A DNA stretch of 64,000 nucleotides from positions 248,001 to 312,000 of the forward strand of contig NZ_LR594673.1 in assembly GCF_901827185.1 (NCBI RefSeq), in the 5' to 3' direction. Position numbers and translations under genes: made by a program. The notes under the pieces were generated by a model. The model saw only the letters and a list, made by a program, of their open reading frames with translations. It had not been told where the DNA came from and did not search any database. Source of the DNA: Variovorax sp. PBL-E5. GTDB lineage: Bacteria; Pseudomonadota; Gammaproteobacteria; Burkholderiales; Burkholderiaceae_C. This document shows, in pieces, positions 63,085 through 64,000 of the stretch (positions are counted from its first letter, which is position 1; each line of letters starts with the position of its first letter).

Positions 63085-64000
63085 ATGAGAATTCGAGAAG
63101 GCCACGACGTTGTCGTGGTAGGCGGCGGCACGGCGGGCGCGATCGCCGGCATCGCGGCGGCACGCACCGGCGCCCGCACGCTGCTGGTGGAACAGTACGG
63201 CAGCCTGGGCGGCGTTCTGACGCTGGGCATGTCGCTCAAGGGCGTCAACGACGGCGAGGGCTTCAAGGCGCTCGGCGGCATCGGCGAGGAGCTGATCGAG
63301 CGGGCGCGCGCGCTCGGCGGCACGACCGTGGTCTCGCAGCATCCGCGTCACGGTTCGATCATGGGCCAGGATCCCGAAGCCATGAAGCTCACGCTCATCG
63401 AGATGGTGAAGGAGTCTGGCCTTCACCTCCTGCTGCACAGCTTCCTGGCGGACGCGCTGGTGGACCGCGGATCGATCCAGGCCGTCCGCGTCGCCAACAA
63501 GGCCGGCCTCGAGATCATTCCCGCGCACTGCTTCGTCGACTGCACCGGCGACGGCGATCTGGCCGAGGCCGCGGGTGCCGACGTCGTCCATGGCCGCGAG
63601 GCCGACGGCCGGCTGCAGCCGGTGTCCGCGATCTTCAGGGTCGGCGGCATCGATCTCGACCAGACCTGGGCCTACCTCGAGGCGCATCCGGAAGACGGCG
63701 AAGCGCCGCCCGGCTATGTCGGCGACGCCTACAGCGTCGCGGCCTTCCGCAGCAAGCCGGGCGTCGGCATGGCGGGCTTCAAGTCGCTGATCCGCAAGGC
63801 ACGCGCGGCCGGCGACTACCACATCCCGCGCGACGACATGGGCTTCAATCCGCTGGTCGGACGGCGCGAGGCGACCATCAACATCACGCGCGTGCACGGC
63901 ATCGACGGCACGGACCCGGACGACCTGACGCGCGCGGAAATCGAGACCCAGCTGCAGATCCTCGAAGCGCTGCGCTTCCTGCGCAAGTACGTGCCGGGCT
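63085..64000 (+). CDS. FAD-dependent oxidoreductase, N-terminal part (cut by window end)
   Basis: The frame opens MRIREGHDVVVVGGGTAGAI and is still open at the window edge after 305 codons. VVVVGGGTAGAIAGIAAAR is a dinucleotide-binding fold, ended by LLVEQYGSLGG; FVDCTGDGDLAEAAGA is the second FAD motif. This matches the FAD_oxidored family of fumarate-reductase-like or FAD-dependent dehydrogenases. The ATG follows CCAGGAGA. It is divergent from the IclR gene at 62180. The C-terminal part and any partner genes lie outside the window, so the substrate cannot be guessed. Confidence 0.85.
   Translation, partial: MRIREGHDVVVVGGGTAGAIAGIAAARTGARTLLVEQYGSLGGVLTLGMSLKGVNDGEGFKALGGIGEELIERARALGGTTVVSQHPRHGSIMGQDPEAMKLTLIEMVKESGLHLLLHSFLADALVDRGSIQAVRVANKAGLEIIPAHCFVDCTGDGDLAEAAGADVVHGREADGRLQPVSAIFRVGGIDLDQTWAYLEAHPEDGEAPPGYVGDAYSVAAFRSKPGVGMAGFKSLIRKARAAGDYHIPRDDMGFNPLVGRREATINITRVHGIDGTDPDDLTRAEIETQLQILEALRFLRKYVPG

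Overview
This is a GC-rich, gene-dense bacterial window with about 58 protein genes. It has no rRNA or tRNA gene and no CRISPR array that I can see. The many four-base ATGA or TGATG stop/start overlaps, the repeated Bug-type tripartite-tricarboxylate binding proteins, the NMT1-type ABC systems and the run of LysR, IclR, GntR and MarR regulators beside small catabolic operons suggest a metabolically versatile betaproteobacterium of the Burkholderiales, perhaps Comamonadaceae such as Variovorax. The taxon is inference; no marker gene is present.

Layout. 1-3897: two glutathione-transferase-type genes (one cut by the window edge), a P-loop ATPase coupled to a small membrane protein, a VOC protein and a UBP-type zinc finger protein. 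3957-9013: a LysR regulator divergent from a TauD-type dioxygenase, an enolase-superfamily enzyme and a Bug binding protein, then a second LysR gene. 9162-16052: acyl-CoA pathway (AcuI-type reductase, NDP-forming acyl-CoA ligase, enoyl-CoA hydratase) followed by a complete ABC importer. 16073-22662: a DUF899 protein, an orphan ABC binding protein and a three-subunit molybdenum hydroxylase operon with a divergent IclR regulator. 22693-24036: NADP-type glutamate dehydrogenase. 24154-31847: IclR regulator, family 5 binding protein, hydantoinase/oxoprolinase A and B subunits and a DAO-type oxidase. 31999-38443: DedA protein, redoxin, a cyclase/AAA/TPR protein divergent from a membrane cNMP-binding protein, and an exported protein of unknown function.

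38520-46756: an eight-gene operon (polyamine-type ABC importer, CE4 deacetylase-fold hydrolase, two SDR dehydrogenases, amidase) divergent from a MarR regulator, with a clear 20-bp inverted repeat between them. 46776-50082: a phasin/coiled-coil-like protein, an alpha/beta hydrolase and an IS110-family insertion sequence with a structured noncoding left side. 50083-62001: a three-part biotin-dependent acyl-CoA carboxylase (biotin carboxylase, carrier, carboxyltransferase) and a family III CoA-transferase. These flank a six-gene module (GntR, 2-hydroxyacid dehydrogenase, two-part UxaA-type lyase, Bug protein, malate/L-lactate-type dehydrogenase) that resembles known sulfolactate degradation loci. 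62180-64000: IclR regulator divergent from an FAD-dependent oxidoreductase that runs off the window.

Taken together the window is a chain of import-plus-catabolism modules for small organic acids and amides, each with its own local regulator. The most interesting pieces are the sulfolactate-like module, the CE4 plus amidase operon, the IS110 element with a possible bridge RNA, and the cyclase with two non-canonical active-site residues. Substrates of all modules are inferred from families and context only.
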